A stretch of DNA of 7,267 nucleotides from contig JACQTR010000179.1 of the NCBI GenBank assembly GCA_016210705.1, positions 1 to 7,267 of the forward strand, given 5' to 3'. Both the position numbers and the translations under genes were made by a program. Below, piece after piece: positions 1-5,923 of the stretch. The number at the start of each line of letters is the position of its first letter. Position 1 is the first letter of the stretch. Origin of the DNA: Chloroflexota bacterium (GTDB taxonomy: Bacteria > Chloroflexota > Dehalococcoidia > JACQTR01). The notes under the pieces are model-generated. The model was not told the DNA's origin, did no database searches, and saw only the letters and a list, made by a program, of their open reading frames with translations.

Positions 1-283
1 ATTGGGATGTAATCCTCCGCGCTCCTTGGAGGAGAGTTTCCACCCGGCGGCGGCGCTCCTGAAGTTGAGCTTTGTCTGGCGTTGATCCGGCTGTGGTCTC
101 GTAAAGGGTTAAGGCCCGCTCCAAGGATGGATCGTCCGTGGGCCGATATTCTAAGTTAACCAATTGGGCGCCGAGGAGGGCCAGGGTCTTTTCCAGGGCC
201 CTTATCCGCTCCTGGGTTAGTAGTTGGCGGATAGCGGGTTCTTTCGTTTGGCGGAACTTAGCAAAACGTGTGCGAACAACCAT
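1..283 (-). CDS. Hypothetical charged helical protein, 3' end outside the window
   Basis: I do not recognise this protein. The reading frame opens at ATG (281-283) and stays open for 94 codons to the window edge, so the C-terminus is missing. The start is well supported: AGGAGG at 291-296 lies 7 bases upstream, and the ATG shares one base with the TAA stop of the ABC exporter (TAATG), which implies translational coupling and co-transcription. The visible part begins MVVRTRFAKF and is rich in Arg, Lys, Glu, Gln and Leu. Two stretches, around residues 15-45 and 70-92, look like amphipathic helices or short coiled coils (for example QERIRALEKTLALLGAQL). There is no signal peptide and no membrane segment. 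It could be an accessory factor of the exporter. A cytoplasmic N-terminal extension of a second ABC subunit is also possible, though nothing visible demands it. Confidence 0.7.
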   Translation of the reverse strand, partial: MVVRTRFAKFRQTKEPAIRQLLTQERIRALEKTLALLGAQLVNLEYRPTDDPSLERALTLYETTAGSTPDKAQLQERRRRVETLLQGARRITSQ

Positions 284-2016
284 TAGAATTCCTCCTGGGG
301 TCGCAACTGAAGCTCGTAGATCTGGCGGTAGAAGCCCCCTTGGGCCAGCAGACGGTAGTGATCGCCCTTCTCTACAATCCGGCCGTTTCTTAAAACTAGG
401 ATTTGGTGAGCCCTTTTTAGGGTGCGTAAACGGTGGGCGATGACGATGGTGGTTCGTCCCTGGGTCAGTTTCTCCAGAGCTTGTTGCAATCGTTCCTCTG
501 TATCCACATCGACGCTGGAGGTGGAATCGTCTAAAATGAGAATCGGGGGATTGAGTAGAAGAGTGCGAGCGATGGCAATGCGTTGTTTCTGGCCCCCGGA
601 AAGAGTTAAGCCTCGTTCGCCAACCCAGGTGTCGTAGCCTTGCGGGAGGCTTTGGATGAAATCTTGGATTTGAGCGGCCTTAGCGGCGGTCATTATGGCC
701 TCTTGGGGGGCATCGATGGCTCCATAGGCGATGTTATCGCGAATGGTAGCTGTGAACAAAAAGACGTCCTGCTGAACTATGCCTATTTGACGCCGCAGTG
801 AGGTTAATGTAACATCGCGAATGTCGATTCCATCGAGGGTTATGCGGCCAGCAGTGACGTCGTAGAAGCGCGGGATGAGGTTGGCTATGGTGCTTTTCCC
901 GCTTCCGGTCTCTCCTACTAAGGCGATCATCTCCCCCGGGCGGGCTTCGAAGTCCACCTCTTGCAAGGTGGGGCTCCCCGAATTGTAGCTAAAAGTAACC
1001 CTCTCAAAGCGCAGGTTTCCTTTTATTCCTCTAAGCTCTTTGGCGTGTGGTGATTCTTTGACCGCCGATTCGGCGTCCAGAACTTCGAAGATGCGCTGGC
1101 CAGCGGGTATGGCTCGGGCAGCGATATTTACCATGAAGCCCACCATCCGTACTGGCATTGCCAGGGTAAGGAGGTAACCGTTGAAGGCTACCAGCTCTCC
1201 TAAACTTAGCCGTCCGGCAACAACCTCACGGCCCCCGTACCATAGGATAATAGCCGTGGCCATGGTGAGAAGGAAGGACATGAGGGGCATATTGAAGGAC
1301 TGATGGCGGGTAGCCATGAGGCTTTGGTCGTGGACGTCTTGGGCAGGGGCAGCGAATTTGGCCCTTTCCTGGTCTTCTTGGGCGAACGCTTTGACTACTC
1401 TAACCCCGCTCAGATTCTCCTGGAGAACTACCCCAAGATCGGCGATTCTTTGTTGGATTCTTAGCCAGATAGGGCGTAGCCTAAGGTTCACCGTTACAGC
1501 TCGGAAACCCACTAGGGGCAAACAGCCGAAGGAGACGAGGGCCAGCCTCCAGTTGAAATTTATTAGGATAAAGGCGGTAGCGAAAAATAGTATGATGAGG
1601 TAAAGAAAGCGAAGGGAGGATAACGCCACAAACCAACGCACTGCTTCCACATCTACGGTGGCCCGAGACATGAGTTGGCCAGTTTGAGCCTGGTCGTGGT
1701 AGGCAAAGCTCTGGCGTTGTAGGCGATCGTAGATGGTGTTGCGTAGATCGTAGGCTACTCTCTGAGAAAGAAACTCCCCCAGGTACTGCTGACCGTAGCC
1801 GAAGCCACCGCGAAAGAGGCTCACGGCGATGAGGGCCAAGGATGCAATAACTAGAAAGCCCTTGTCTCTTCGAGCCACCCCCACATCTATTACCTCTTTA
1901 ATGAGCCAGGGGGTAGCCATAGCCAGGGCCGCCGAGAGGATGAGGCAGAGAAAGGTGAGGGCCGCCCAGGGCCAGTATTTCTTGGAGTAGCCTAGCAACC
2001 GAAGAAGGATGGACAT
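283..2016 (-). CDS. ABC exporter half-transporter, fused membrane and ATPase domains, degenerate Walker B
   Basis: A type IV (MsbA/Sav1866/TM287-like) ABC exporter subunit that should use ATP to move a lipid, drug or peptide out across the inner membrane; the substrate cannot be read from sequence. The order is a six-helix transmembrane domain (about residues 16-300; helices near 16-38, 54-75, 130-150, 155-172, 245-262 and 276-298) followed by the nucleotide-binding domain (about 335-570). Visible motifs are A-loop Tyr344, Walker A GETGSGKST 368-376, Q-loop Gln415/416, signature LSGGQ 472-476, Walker B ILILDD 492-497, D-loop SSVD 500-503 and H-loop His528. The catalytic glutamate after Walker B is Asp497, the hallmark of the degenerate subunit in heterodimeric exporters such as TM287/288. 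A partner subunit is therefore expected, but none is visible. Length (577) is normal. The ATG start has no clear Shine-Dalgarno sequence but sits just downstream of its own promoter. The stop overlaps the next gene by one base. Confidence 0.95.
   Translation of the reverse strand: MSILLRLLGYSKKYWPWAALTFLCLILSAALAMATPWLIKEVIDVGVARRDKGFLVIASLALIAVSLFRGGFGYGQQYLGEFLSQRVAYDLRNTIYDRLQRQSFAYHDQAQTGQLMSRATVDVEAVRWFVALSSLRFLYLIILFFATAFILINFNWRLALVSFGCLPLVGFRAVTVNLRLRPIWLRIQQRIADLGVVLQENLSGVRVVKAFAQEDQERAKFAAPAQDVHDQSLMATRHQSFNMPLMSFLLTMATAIILWYGGREVVAGRLSLGELVAFNGYLLTLAMPVRMVGFMVNIAARAIPAGQRIFEVLDAESAVKESPHAKELRGIKGNLRFERVTFSYNSGSPTLQEVDFEARPGEMIALVGETGSGKSTIANLIPRFYDVTAGRITLDGIDIRDVTLTSLRRQIGIVQQDVFLFTATIRDNIAYGAIDAPQEAIMTAAKAAQIQDFIQSLPQGYDTWVGERGLTLSGGQKQRIAIARTLLLNPPILILDDSTSSVDVDTEERLQQALEKLTQGRTTIVIAHRLRTLKRAHQILVLRNGRIVEKGDHYRLLAQGGFYRQIYELQLRPQEEF
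291..296 (-). promoter_or_regulatory. Ribosome binding site for the hypothetical gene at the left edge
   Basis: AGGAGG on the minus strand, 7 bases before the ATG at 281-283. It lies inside the last codons of the ABC exporter gene. A perfect Shine-Dalgarno sequence here supports the downstream frame as a real gene even though its product is unrecognised. Confidence 0.75.
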
Positions 2017-2028
2017 GATACTTAGAAA

Positions 2029-2075
2029 CCCAACGCTTTATTATATACCGAGCCGCACGATGGTTCAATGTTGGG
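2029..2075. repeat. Inverted repeat CCCAAC/GTTGGG bracketing the exporter promoter
   Basis: CCCAAC at 2029-2034 and its inverse complement GTTGGG at 2070-2075 flank the -10 and -35 elements on both sides. Allowing mismatches, the arms extend to 8 of 11 matching positions. The half-sites are 41 bases apart centre to centre, close to four helical turns, which would suit two bound repressor units facing the same side of the DNA. This could be an operator, but six-base arms this far apart can arise by chance. Confidence 0.25.
2040..2068 (-). promoter_or_regulatory. Sigma-70-type promoter of the ABC exporter gene
   Basis: On the minus strand the -35 element TTGAAC (2063-2068) and a perfect -10 element TATAAT (2040-2045) are separated by exactly 17 bases. 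Transcription would start near 2033-2034, leaving a leader of about 17 bases before the ATG at 2016, with no strong ribosome binding site. The promoter lies in the 86-base gap after yraN, so the exporter and the hypothetical gene behind it probably form their own transcription unit. I see no intrinsic terminator in the gap, so read-through from yraN is also possible. Confidence 0.7.
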
Positions 2076-2102
2076 ATTCTGTGAGGTTTCCTTTATCGGC
2101 AT

Positions 2103-2468
2103 CTAATATATGGCGTTGGCGATGTGCTCAATGCGCTGGAGTTGGCCTTGGGGGTTGATTTCAACGGCAACTACATCGATGCGCCAGTTGTCCGGTATGT
2201 CCTGGTGGCTCTGAATATATTCTTGAGCCAAGGTCACCAGCCTTTCTTTTTTGGCAGGGGTAAAGGACTCCTCGGGAGCGCCAAAGGAGGCGCTTTTCTT
2301 GGTGCGCACCTCTATAAATACCAGGCAATCTCCCTCCAGAGCTACGATGTCGATCTCTCCCAGGGAAGTGCGGAGGTTCCTACCTATGATATGAAATCCT
2401 CGTTGAGAAAGATACTCGGCCGCTAACCTCTCTCCCCAGGCCCCTAATTGCCTACGTGCCCGGGTCAT
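2103..2468 (-). CDS. yraN: UPF0102 family protein YraN, predicted endonuclease-like fold
   Basis: A 121-residue protein of the YraN/UPF0102 family, which has a restriction-endonuclease-like (PD-(D/E)xK, Holliday-junction-resolvase-related) fold. The biochemical role of the family is still poorly defined. The family pattern is complete: an N-terminal helix with WGERLAAEYL (11-20), the acidic turn GEIDIVA (37-43) with Asp40, FIEVRTK (51-57) with Glu53, and the distal strand RIDVVAVE (96-103). Here the usual EVK is EVR, followed by T and K. Length is normal for the family. The ATG follows the rnhB stop by 9 bases, and an in-frame TAA just upstream of the ATG fixes the longest start, although there is no obvious Shine-Dalgarno sequence, so translation is probably coupled to rnhB. 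rnhB-yraN adjacency is common in bacteria and supports both assignments. Confidence 0.93.
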   Translation of the reverse strand: MTRARRQLGAWGERLAAEYLSQRGFHIIGRNLRTSLGEIDIVALEGDCLVFIEVRTKKSASFGAPEESFTPAKKERLVTLAQEYIQSHQDIPDNWRIDVVAVEINPQGQLQRIEHIANAIY

Positions 2469-2477
2469 ATCTTAGGT

Positions 2478-3227
2478 TCAAGCCGATGTCAGTAGTTGGG
2501 ATACAGGGGCAAAGGATTTACGGTGAACAGGGGATACGCCCAGGCGTTGTAGATTGGCTAAATGTTCGGCGGTAGGATAGCCTTTATGCTGAGCAAAGCC
2601 GTAGCCAGGGTAAAGGCCGTCCAGTTCCACCATGAGGCGGTCTCGGGTTACCTTGGCAATGATGGAGGCGGCGGCTATGGAGAGACAGGTACCGTCTCCT
2701 CCCACCAGAGCCTTTTGAGGTAGCTCCAAATGGAGGCGGCGGCGGCCATCGATGAGGAGGAAGTCTGGCTGGCACTGAGCCACAGCTCGGCTCATAGCCA
2801 AAGTGATGGCTGATCCCAAACCTTGATTATCGATCTCCTCCGGAGAGGCTTGCCCAATCCCTATTTCTAAAGCCTCGGCCATTATCTCCTGGAAGAGGGC
2901 CTCGCGCTGGCCAGAAGTCAATAACTTGCTGTCTCTCACCTGAGATAGCCAGGGGGCGTTGGCTTCTGGGGAGAGAAGGACGGCGGCGGCCACCACGGGT
3001 CCCGCTAGAGGGCCTAGTCCTACTTCATCTATGCCAGCGATACGCCAGTAGCCTTCGACTTGGAGTTGTCTTTCTTGGGCGAAGTTAGGAATAGCACCTC
3101 TGCCTTTTATAGCCATAGCTGAGGGGATGCTAGCATAGGCCACAAGCTCCGTCAACCACTGTTTTATGGAGTAGGGTACGGCTACTTTAAACTGATCGGT
3201 GGAAGCCTTATCCTTCGACTTTTTCAA
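2478..3227 (-). CDS. rnhB: Ribonuclease HII with N-terminal extension and altered GRG motif
   Basis: RNase HII cuts the RNA strand of RNA-DNA hybrids and nicks 5' of single ribonucleotides embedded in DNA, starting ribonucleotide excision repair. The family core runs from about residue 48 to the end. It carries GIDEVGLGPLAGPV (65-78) with metal-binding Asp67 and Glu68, DSKLL (99-103), LLIDGR with Asp160, KVTRDR with Asp196, and YGFAQHKGYPT (209-219). The canonical GRG junction-sensing motif reads GLG (70-72), so its arginine is missing. The longest frame starts at a TTG (3227), overlaps the greA-like gene by 20 bases and has no Shine-Dalgarno sequence; it gives about 50 extra N-terminal residues. 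An internal ATG (3116, residue 38) would give 212 residues, the usual family length, but also lacks a Shine-Dalgarno sequence. The family assignment is firm; the start is uncertain. Confidence 0.94.
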   Translation of the reverse strand: MKKSKDKASTDQFKVAVPYSIKQWLTELVAYASIPSAMAIKGRGAIPNFAQERQLQVEGYWRIAGIDEVGLGPLAGPVVAAAVLLSPEANAPWLSQVRDSKLLTSGQREALFQEIMAEALEIGIGQASPEEIDNQGLGSAITLAMSRAVAQCQPDFLLIDGRRRLHLELPQKALVGGDGTCLSIAAASIIAKVTRDRLMVELDGLYPGYGFAQHKGYPTAEHLANLQRLGVSPVHRKSFAPVSQLLTSA

Positions 3228-4014
3228 TGTGATAGCGTAGTGTGCCCACTGGGGCCTCCACCTCTACTACCTCACCCTCCGCCTGATTTAGCAACGCTTT
3301 GCCCAAAGGAGAGGCCACGGAGATCTTGCCCCCCATAGGATCGGCCTCTCGGGGAGCAACTAACGTGTAGCGCAGCTCTTCATCGTGGATTAGATCGCGG
3401 AGAGCGATCTTGGCTCCCAAGGCGACCTTTTTTTCAGAGCCTCCCTGTGCTATTATCGCGTCTTTCAAAGTGGCCTCCAGCTCACGGATGCGGGCCTCCA
3501 CCTGACCTTGATGTTCTCGTGCGGCATCTAAAGGAGCGTTCTCTCGGAAGTCCTTATCGGCCGCGGCACGCCGCAATTCCTCGGCGATTCGGGGCCTCTC
3601 CCTTTTCAGGGCCTCTAGCTCCGTCTCTAGGGCTGAGTAGCCCTCGGAGGTCAAGGAAATGGTTTTTGCAGGAATGCCCCGGAGGGAGAGATTGGTCTTG
3701 GTAGAGGGTTTCCTCACCCGGAGATGAACCGCTAGGTTGATAGCGGTTAGCCTCTCCTTTTTGATGTAGCTTAGAAAAGCTCGTACCGGCTCTAGCCGTT
3801 TCCCATTTCCAGAGGCAACAACATCATCGGCGTAACGAGCTACCTCGGCCACCGTAAGCCCGGCAACCGTGCGCTCTCGACCGCACCAACGCACAAACTT
3901 ATGTACTTCTTGTTGGCTTCTCTGGCTTTCCTCTGGTGGCAATTGAGCCAGAAAACGGGTGGCTACCTCGTAAAGGGTTGTATTGGCACTATGCTGTACA
4001 CTTTGCTCGCTCAC
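3208..4014 (-). CDS. greA: GreA-like transcript cleavage factor fused to a recombinase core-binding-like N-terminal domain
   Basis: Two parts are visible. Residues about 118-268 are a full GreA: a coiled-coil hairpin (about 122-192) with the tip DFREN, where Asp155 and Glu158 match the acidic tip residues (Asp41 and Glu44 in E. coli) that hold the catalytic metal in the RNA polymerase secondary channel, then the globular FKBP-like domain with ISVASPLGKALL (231-242) and the C-terminal RYHIEKVE. Such factors rescue backtracked polymerase by stimulating RNA cleavage. Residues about 12-103 are an all-helical region resembling the SAM-like core-binding domain of tyrosine recombinases (XerC/XerD), including LEPVRAFLSYIKKERL (74-89) and a following L-x-V-R-K. 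No recombinase catalytic domain follows. The total is 268 residues against about 158 for ordinary GreA. The start is GTG, overlapping the surE stop (GTGA), with GAGG 9 bases upstream at 4024-4027. The GreA call is firm; the N-terminal resemblance is by eye. Confidence 0.9.
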   Translation of the reverse strand: MSEQSVQHSANTTLYEVATRFLAQLPPEESQRSQQEVHKFVRWCGRERTVAGLTVAEVARYADDVVASGNGKRLEPVRAFLSYIKKERLTAINLAVHLRVRKPSTKTNLSLRGIPAKTISLTSEGYSALETELEALKRERPRIAEELRRAAADKDFRENAPLDAAREHQGQVEARIRELEATLKDAIIAQGGSEKKVALGAKIALRDLIHDEELRYTLVAPREADPMGGKISVASPLGKALLNQAEGEVVEVEAPVGTLRYHIEKVEG

Positions 4015-4832
4015 GATACATCGCCTCTATTCACTCCAACCGGAGACAACTCGCGCACTGGCCTAAGAGAGGCCATGACCTCAGGTTCAAGGCCCGTCAA
4101 GATGCTCTTAGTGGCGCGGTCAGTAATATAGCTATGAAGGGGTGTTATGGAGATCTGTTTATTTCGTAGCGCCCATATATCGGTGCCCTTGGTGGCTCTG
4201 AAGTTGGCCCTTCCCCGAACTATCCAGTAATATTTACGTCTTCCGTCATGACCTTCTTCTACCTTCTCGGCGTAACTAGGCCCACAAAGGCGGGTCATGA
4301 CCACGCCTTGGATTTCCTCCGAAGGTAGGTTTGGCAAGTTTACGTTGAGAAGGATTCCTTTGGGCCAAGCTCGATTGGCGAGCAAGCGGGCTAGTAGCCT
4401 ACCCACCTTGGCCGCAGCCTCGAAATGGACATTTTCTAAAGCGGCTACGGAGATGGCCAGGGATGGGATGTTATGGAAATAGCCTTGGAGGGCGCCGCCC
4501 ACTGTCCCCGAGATAAGAACATCGTTGCCCAGATTAGCCCCTTCATTTATACCCGATACCACCAGCTGCGGCTGGGTTTCCATAAGGGTTTCCAATCCCA
4601 GAATAACGCAATCGGCGGGAGTGCCCTCCACGGCGTAAGCCTTTATTCCCTCTATTAGGGGGTCAATGCGAGTAGCCCTAACGGGACGATGCAGGGTTAC
4701 CGACGTCCCTACCCCGCTCTGCTCCCTATCAGGGGCTATTACCGTAACTTCTCCTACCTGAATCAGTTCCTCCACAAGGGCCCATAACCCTTTGGCGTAA
4801 GCCCCATCATCGTTAGTAACTAGAATCTTCAA
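4011..4832 (-). CDS. surE: 5'/3'-nucleotidase SurE
   Basis: SurE is a cytoplasmic metal-dependent phosphatase that hydrolyses nucleoside 5'- and 3'-monophosphates, and in some species short polyphosphate. It is linked to stress and stationary-phase survival. The family signature is intact: MKILVTNDDG (1-10) with metal ligands Asp8 and Asp9, APDREQSGVG (33-42) with Ser39, VEGTPADCV (68-76), and VSGINEGANLGNDVLISGT (92-110) with Asn96. The C-terminal swapped hairpin region follows. The length of 273 is slightly above the usual roughly 250. The start is a TTG at 4830-4832, chosen because AAGGAG lies 8 bases upstream and the first codon leads straight into the conserved strand. The gene follows the Lrp-like gene by 16 bases and overlaps the greA-like gene by 4, so it belongs to the same operon. 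Confidence 0.96.
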   Translation of the reverse strand: MKILVTNDDGAYAKGLWALVEELIQVGEVTVIAPDREQSGVGTSVTLHRPVRATRIDPLIEGIKAYAVEGTPADCVILGLETLMETQPQLVVSGINEGANLGNDVLISGTVGGALQGYFHNIPSLAISVAALENVHFEAAAKVGRLLARLLANRAWPKGILLNVNLPNLPSEEIQGVVMTRLCGPSYAEKVEEGHDGRRKYYWIVRGRANFRATKGTDIWALRNKQISITPLHSYITDRATKSILTGLEPEVMASLRPVRELSPVGVNRGDVS

Positions 4833-4840
4833 CCATCAAG

Positions 4841-4846
4841 CTCCTT
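4841..4846 (-). promoter_or_regulatory. Ribosome binding site fixing the TTG start of surE
   Basis: AAGGAG on the minus strand, 8 bases before the TTG at 4830-4832. It lies just upstream of the surE start, beside the stop codon of the preceding gene. An ATG a few bases upstream of the TTG is out of frame with SurE, so the TTG is the only good start. Confidence 0.75.
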
Positions 4847-4848
4847 CG

Positions 4849-5097
4849 TTACCTTTTCCAGGACATTTCTTTTAACACTATATAAGTCTTGGTGGAATTG
4901 ACCTCAGGGATCGCCTGGATTTTCTCCATAACTATCGCATCCAGCTTCGCCAATTGATCTACCGATATCTTGGCGTAGACATCGATGTCTCCGTAAAGGG
5001 CTCCAGCCTCTGCTACCTCCGGAATCCCTCGCAGTGCCTCCACCACTGGCCCCGAACCTTTTGGGTGCACAGTCATTAACACTAGGGCCTCAGGCAT
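4849..5097 (-). CDS. Stand-alone Lrp/AsnC ligand-binding (RAM) domain protein
   Basis: An 82-residue protein that corresponds to only the effector-binding RAM (ACT-like) half of Lrp/AsnC regulators; the DNA-binding helix-turn-helix half is absent. The beta-alpha-beta-beta-alpha-beta pattern can be followed: strand ALVLMTV (4-10), helix GPVVEALRGI (16-25), strand VAEAGALYGDIDVYAKI (28-44) with the family turn G-D-I-D at 36-39, helix VDQLAKLDAIVMEKI (46-60), and strand TKTYIVL (69-75) after IPEVNSTKT. Such proteins form oligomers and bind small molecules, often amino acids. They may modulate full-length Lrp-type regulators or metabolic enzymes, but the target here is unknown. The ATG has GGAGG 5 bases upstream (5103-5107). 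It is the first gene of the cluster with surE, so its product may sense the metabolic state for the genes behind it (inference). Confidence 0.9.
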   Translation of the reverse strand: MPEALVLMTVHPKGSGPVVEALRGIPEVAEAGALYGDIDVYAKISVDQLAKLDAIVMEKIQAIPEVNSTKTYIVLKEMSWKR

Positions 5098-5132
5098 GGC
5101 TACCTCCGCTAATGGATTGCTCTTACTAGTTT

Positions 5133-5161
5133 ATCATAAGGCCCCATAGCCGAAAAGTCTC
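5133..5161 (-). promoter_or_regulatory. Weak promoter candidate ahead of the Lrp-surE-greA-rnhB-yraN cluster
   Basis: In the 92-base gap between the ABC-2 permease and the RAM-domain gene, the minus strand has TATGAT (5133-5138, one mismatch to the -10 consensus). GAGACT (5156-5161, three of six matches to the -35 consensus) lies 17 bases upstream of it. The leader to the ATG at 5097 would be about 30 bases. The -35 is poor, so either an activator is needed or the cluster is read through from upstream. Confidence 0.35.
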
Positions 5162-5189
5162 TTGTACCTTTTGCCTTGCCAGGCATTGG

Positions 5190-5921
5190 CTAGACACGTC
5201 TGACTGTGGTGGCTGCCAAGATCAACATGATAACGGCGAAGACCACAAGAACTGCCAACTCGGTGATCACGTCTCCCAGCCCTTTCCCGTGGAGCATTAT
5301 CTCCCGAAGCCCTTCCACGGCGTGAGTGAGAGGAAGTACTTTAGCCAACCCCTGCAAATAGCCGGGCATTTCCTCCACCGGTAGAAAGATTCCGGAAAGG
5401 AAGATCTGGGGCGCTAACACCAAGGGTATGAACTGCATCACTTGGAACTCATTGCGGGCATAGGTGGATACGAATATCCCCAGATTCACCGAACCTATAG
5501 TAAGGGCCATGAGGAATACAAAAACCTCCCACAAAGCGCCCGCATAATGGATTTTTAGCACTCCAATAGTGAAGAGGAGAATGATGGTCGCCTGGAGAGC
5601 GGCGAAAAGAAGGAACCCCAGCAGGTAACCGAGGATAACATCGGTCCGCCCCACTGGCGTCGCCAGCAGCCGTTCTAAAGTGCCCTCCATCCGTTCCCGC
5701 AGGAAGCTGACCCCGGTGAGAATGAATACGAAGAACATAGCGAAGGTCGCTAAAAGGGCTGGGGCTACGGAGTCTAAAATCTGGCTCTCTTCGGTGAAGC
5801 TTAGTCCAACCAAAGACATCACCACCACCGGCACTACCACCAGCAAGGCCAGCGTTCTGCGATCCCGTATTATCTGCCTCATTACTCGGGAGGCGATGGC
5901 TAAAGTTCTATCTCTGGAGAT
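5190..5921 (-). CDS. ABC-2 type transporter permease subunit, probable ATC start
   Basis: The membrane half of an ABC-2 family exporter (DrrB/NodJ-like), partner of the ATPase encoded just upstream. From the ATC it would have 243 residues and six membrane helices (about 24-41, 51-73, 96-121, 128-151, 163-181 and 219-239). The family's coupling segment is clear: RERMEGTLERLLATPVGR at about 75-92, which docks on the ATPase. The amphipathic N-terminal interface helix is RDRTLAIASRVMRQIIRDRR. The first standard start is an ATG at 5882 (230 residues), but it has no Shine-Dalgarno sequence and cuts that interface helix in half. In the same frame, an ATC at 5919-5921 sits 8 bases after a perfect AGGAGG and 2 bases after the ATPase stop. 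I therefore place the start there. If ATC is not used, the coding region is 5190-5882. No substrate can be inferred. Confidence 0.88.
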   Translation of the reverse strand: MSRDRTLAIASRVMRQIIRDRRTLALLVVVPVVVMSLVGLSFTEESQILDSVAPALLATFAMFFVFILTGVSFLRERMEGTLERLLATPVGRTDVILGYLLGFLLFAALQATIILLFTIGVLKIHYAGALWEVFVFLMALTIGSVNLGIFVSTYARNEFQVMQFIPLVLAPQIFLSGIFLPVEEMPGYLQGLAKVLPLTHAVEGLREIMLHGKGLGDVITELAVLVVFAVIMLILAATTVRRV

Positions 5922-5923
5922 GC

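Noticed and set aside
138..443. A 101-codon open frame on the plus strand
   Set aside because: It lies opposite the hypothetical gene and the 3' end of the ABC exporter, is Arg/Ser-rich with no recognisable motif, and has no ribosome binding site. It is a shadow of the opposite strand.
2124..2426. A 100-codon plus-strand frame opposite yraN
   Set aside because: It mirrors a conserved YraN coding region, and its predicted product has no family features.
2584..2775. A proline- and arginine-rich second minus-strand frame inside rnhB
   Set aside because: The composition is what a frame shift of GC-rich rnhB codons gives. There is no ribosome binding site and the rnhB frame is clearly conserved here.
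3669..4014. Possibility that the GreA N-terminal extension is the remnant of an integrated element or a broken recombinase gene
   Set aside because: The frame is continuous into GreA and the GTGA overlap with surE is tidy. There is no catalytic recombinase domain, repeat or attachment-like site nearby. It looks like an established domain fusion, not debris.
3901..4169. Two overlapping plus-strand frames across the surE/greA junction
   Set aside because: Both lie opposite well-supported genes in two different frames and show no motif or proper start signal.
5171..5187. Possible terminator hairpin TGCCT/AGGCA after the ABC-2 permease
   Set aside because: The stem is only five base pairs with a four-base loop and is not followed by a T run, so it does not meet the pattern of an intrinsic terminator.
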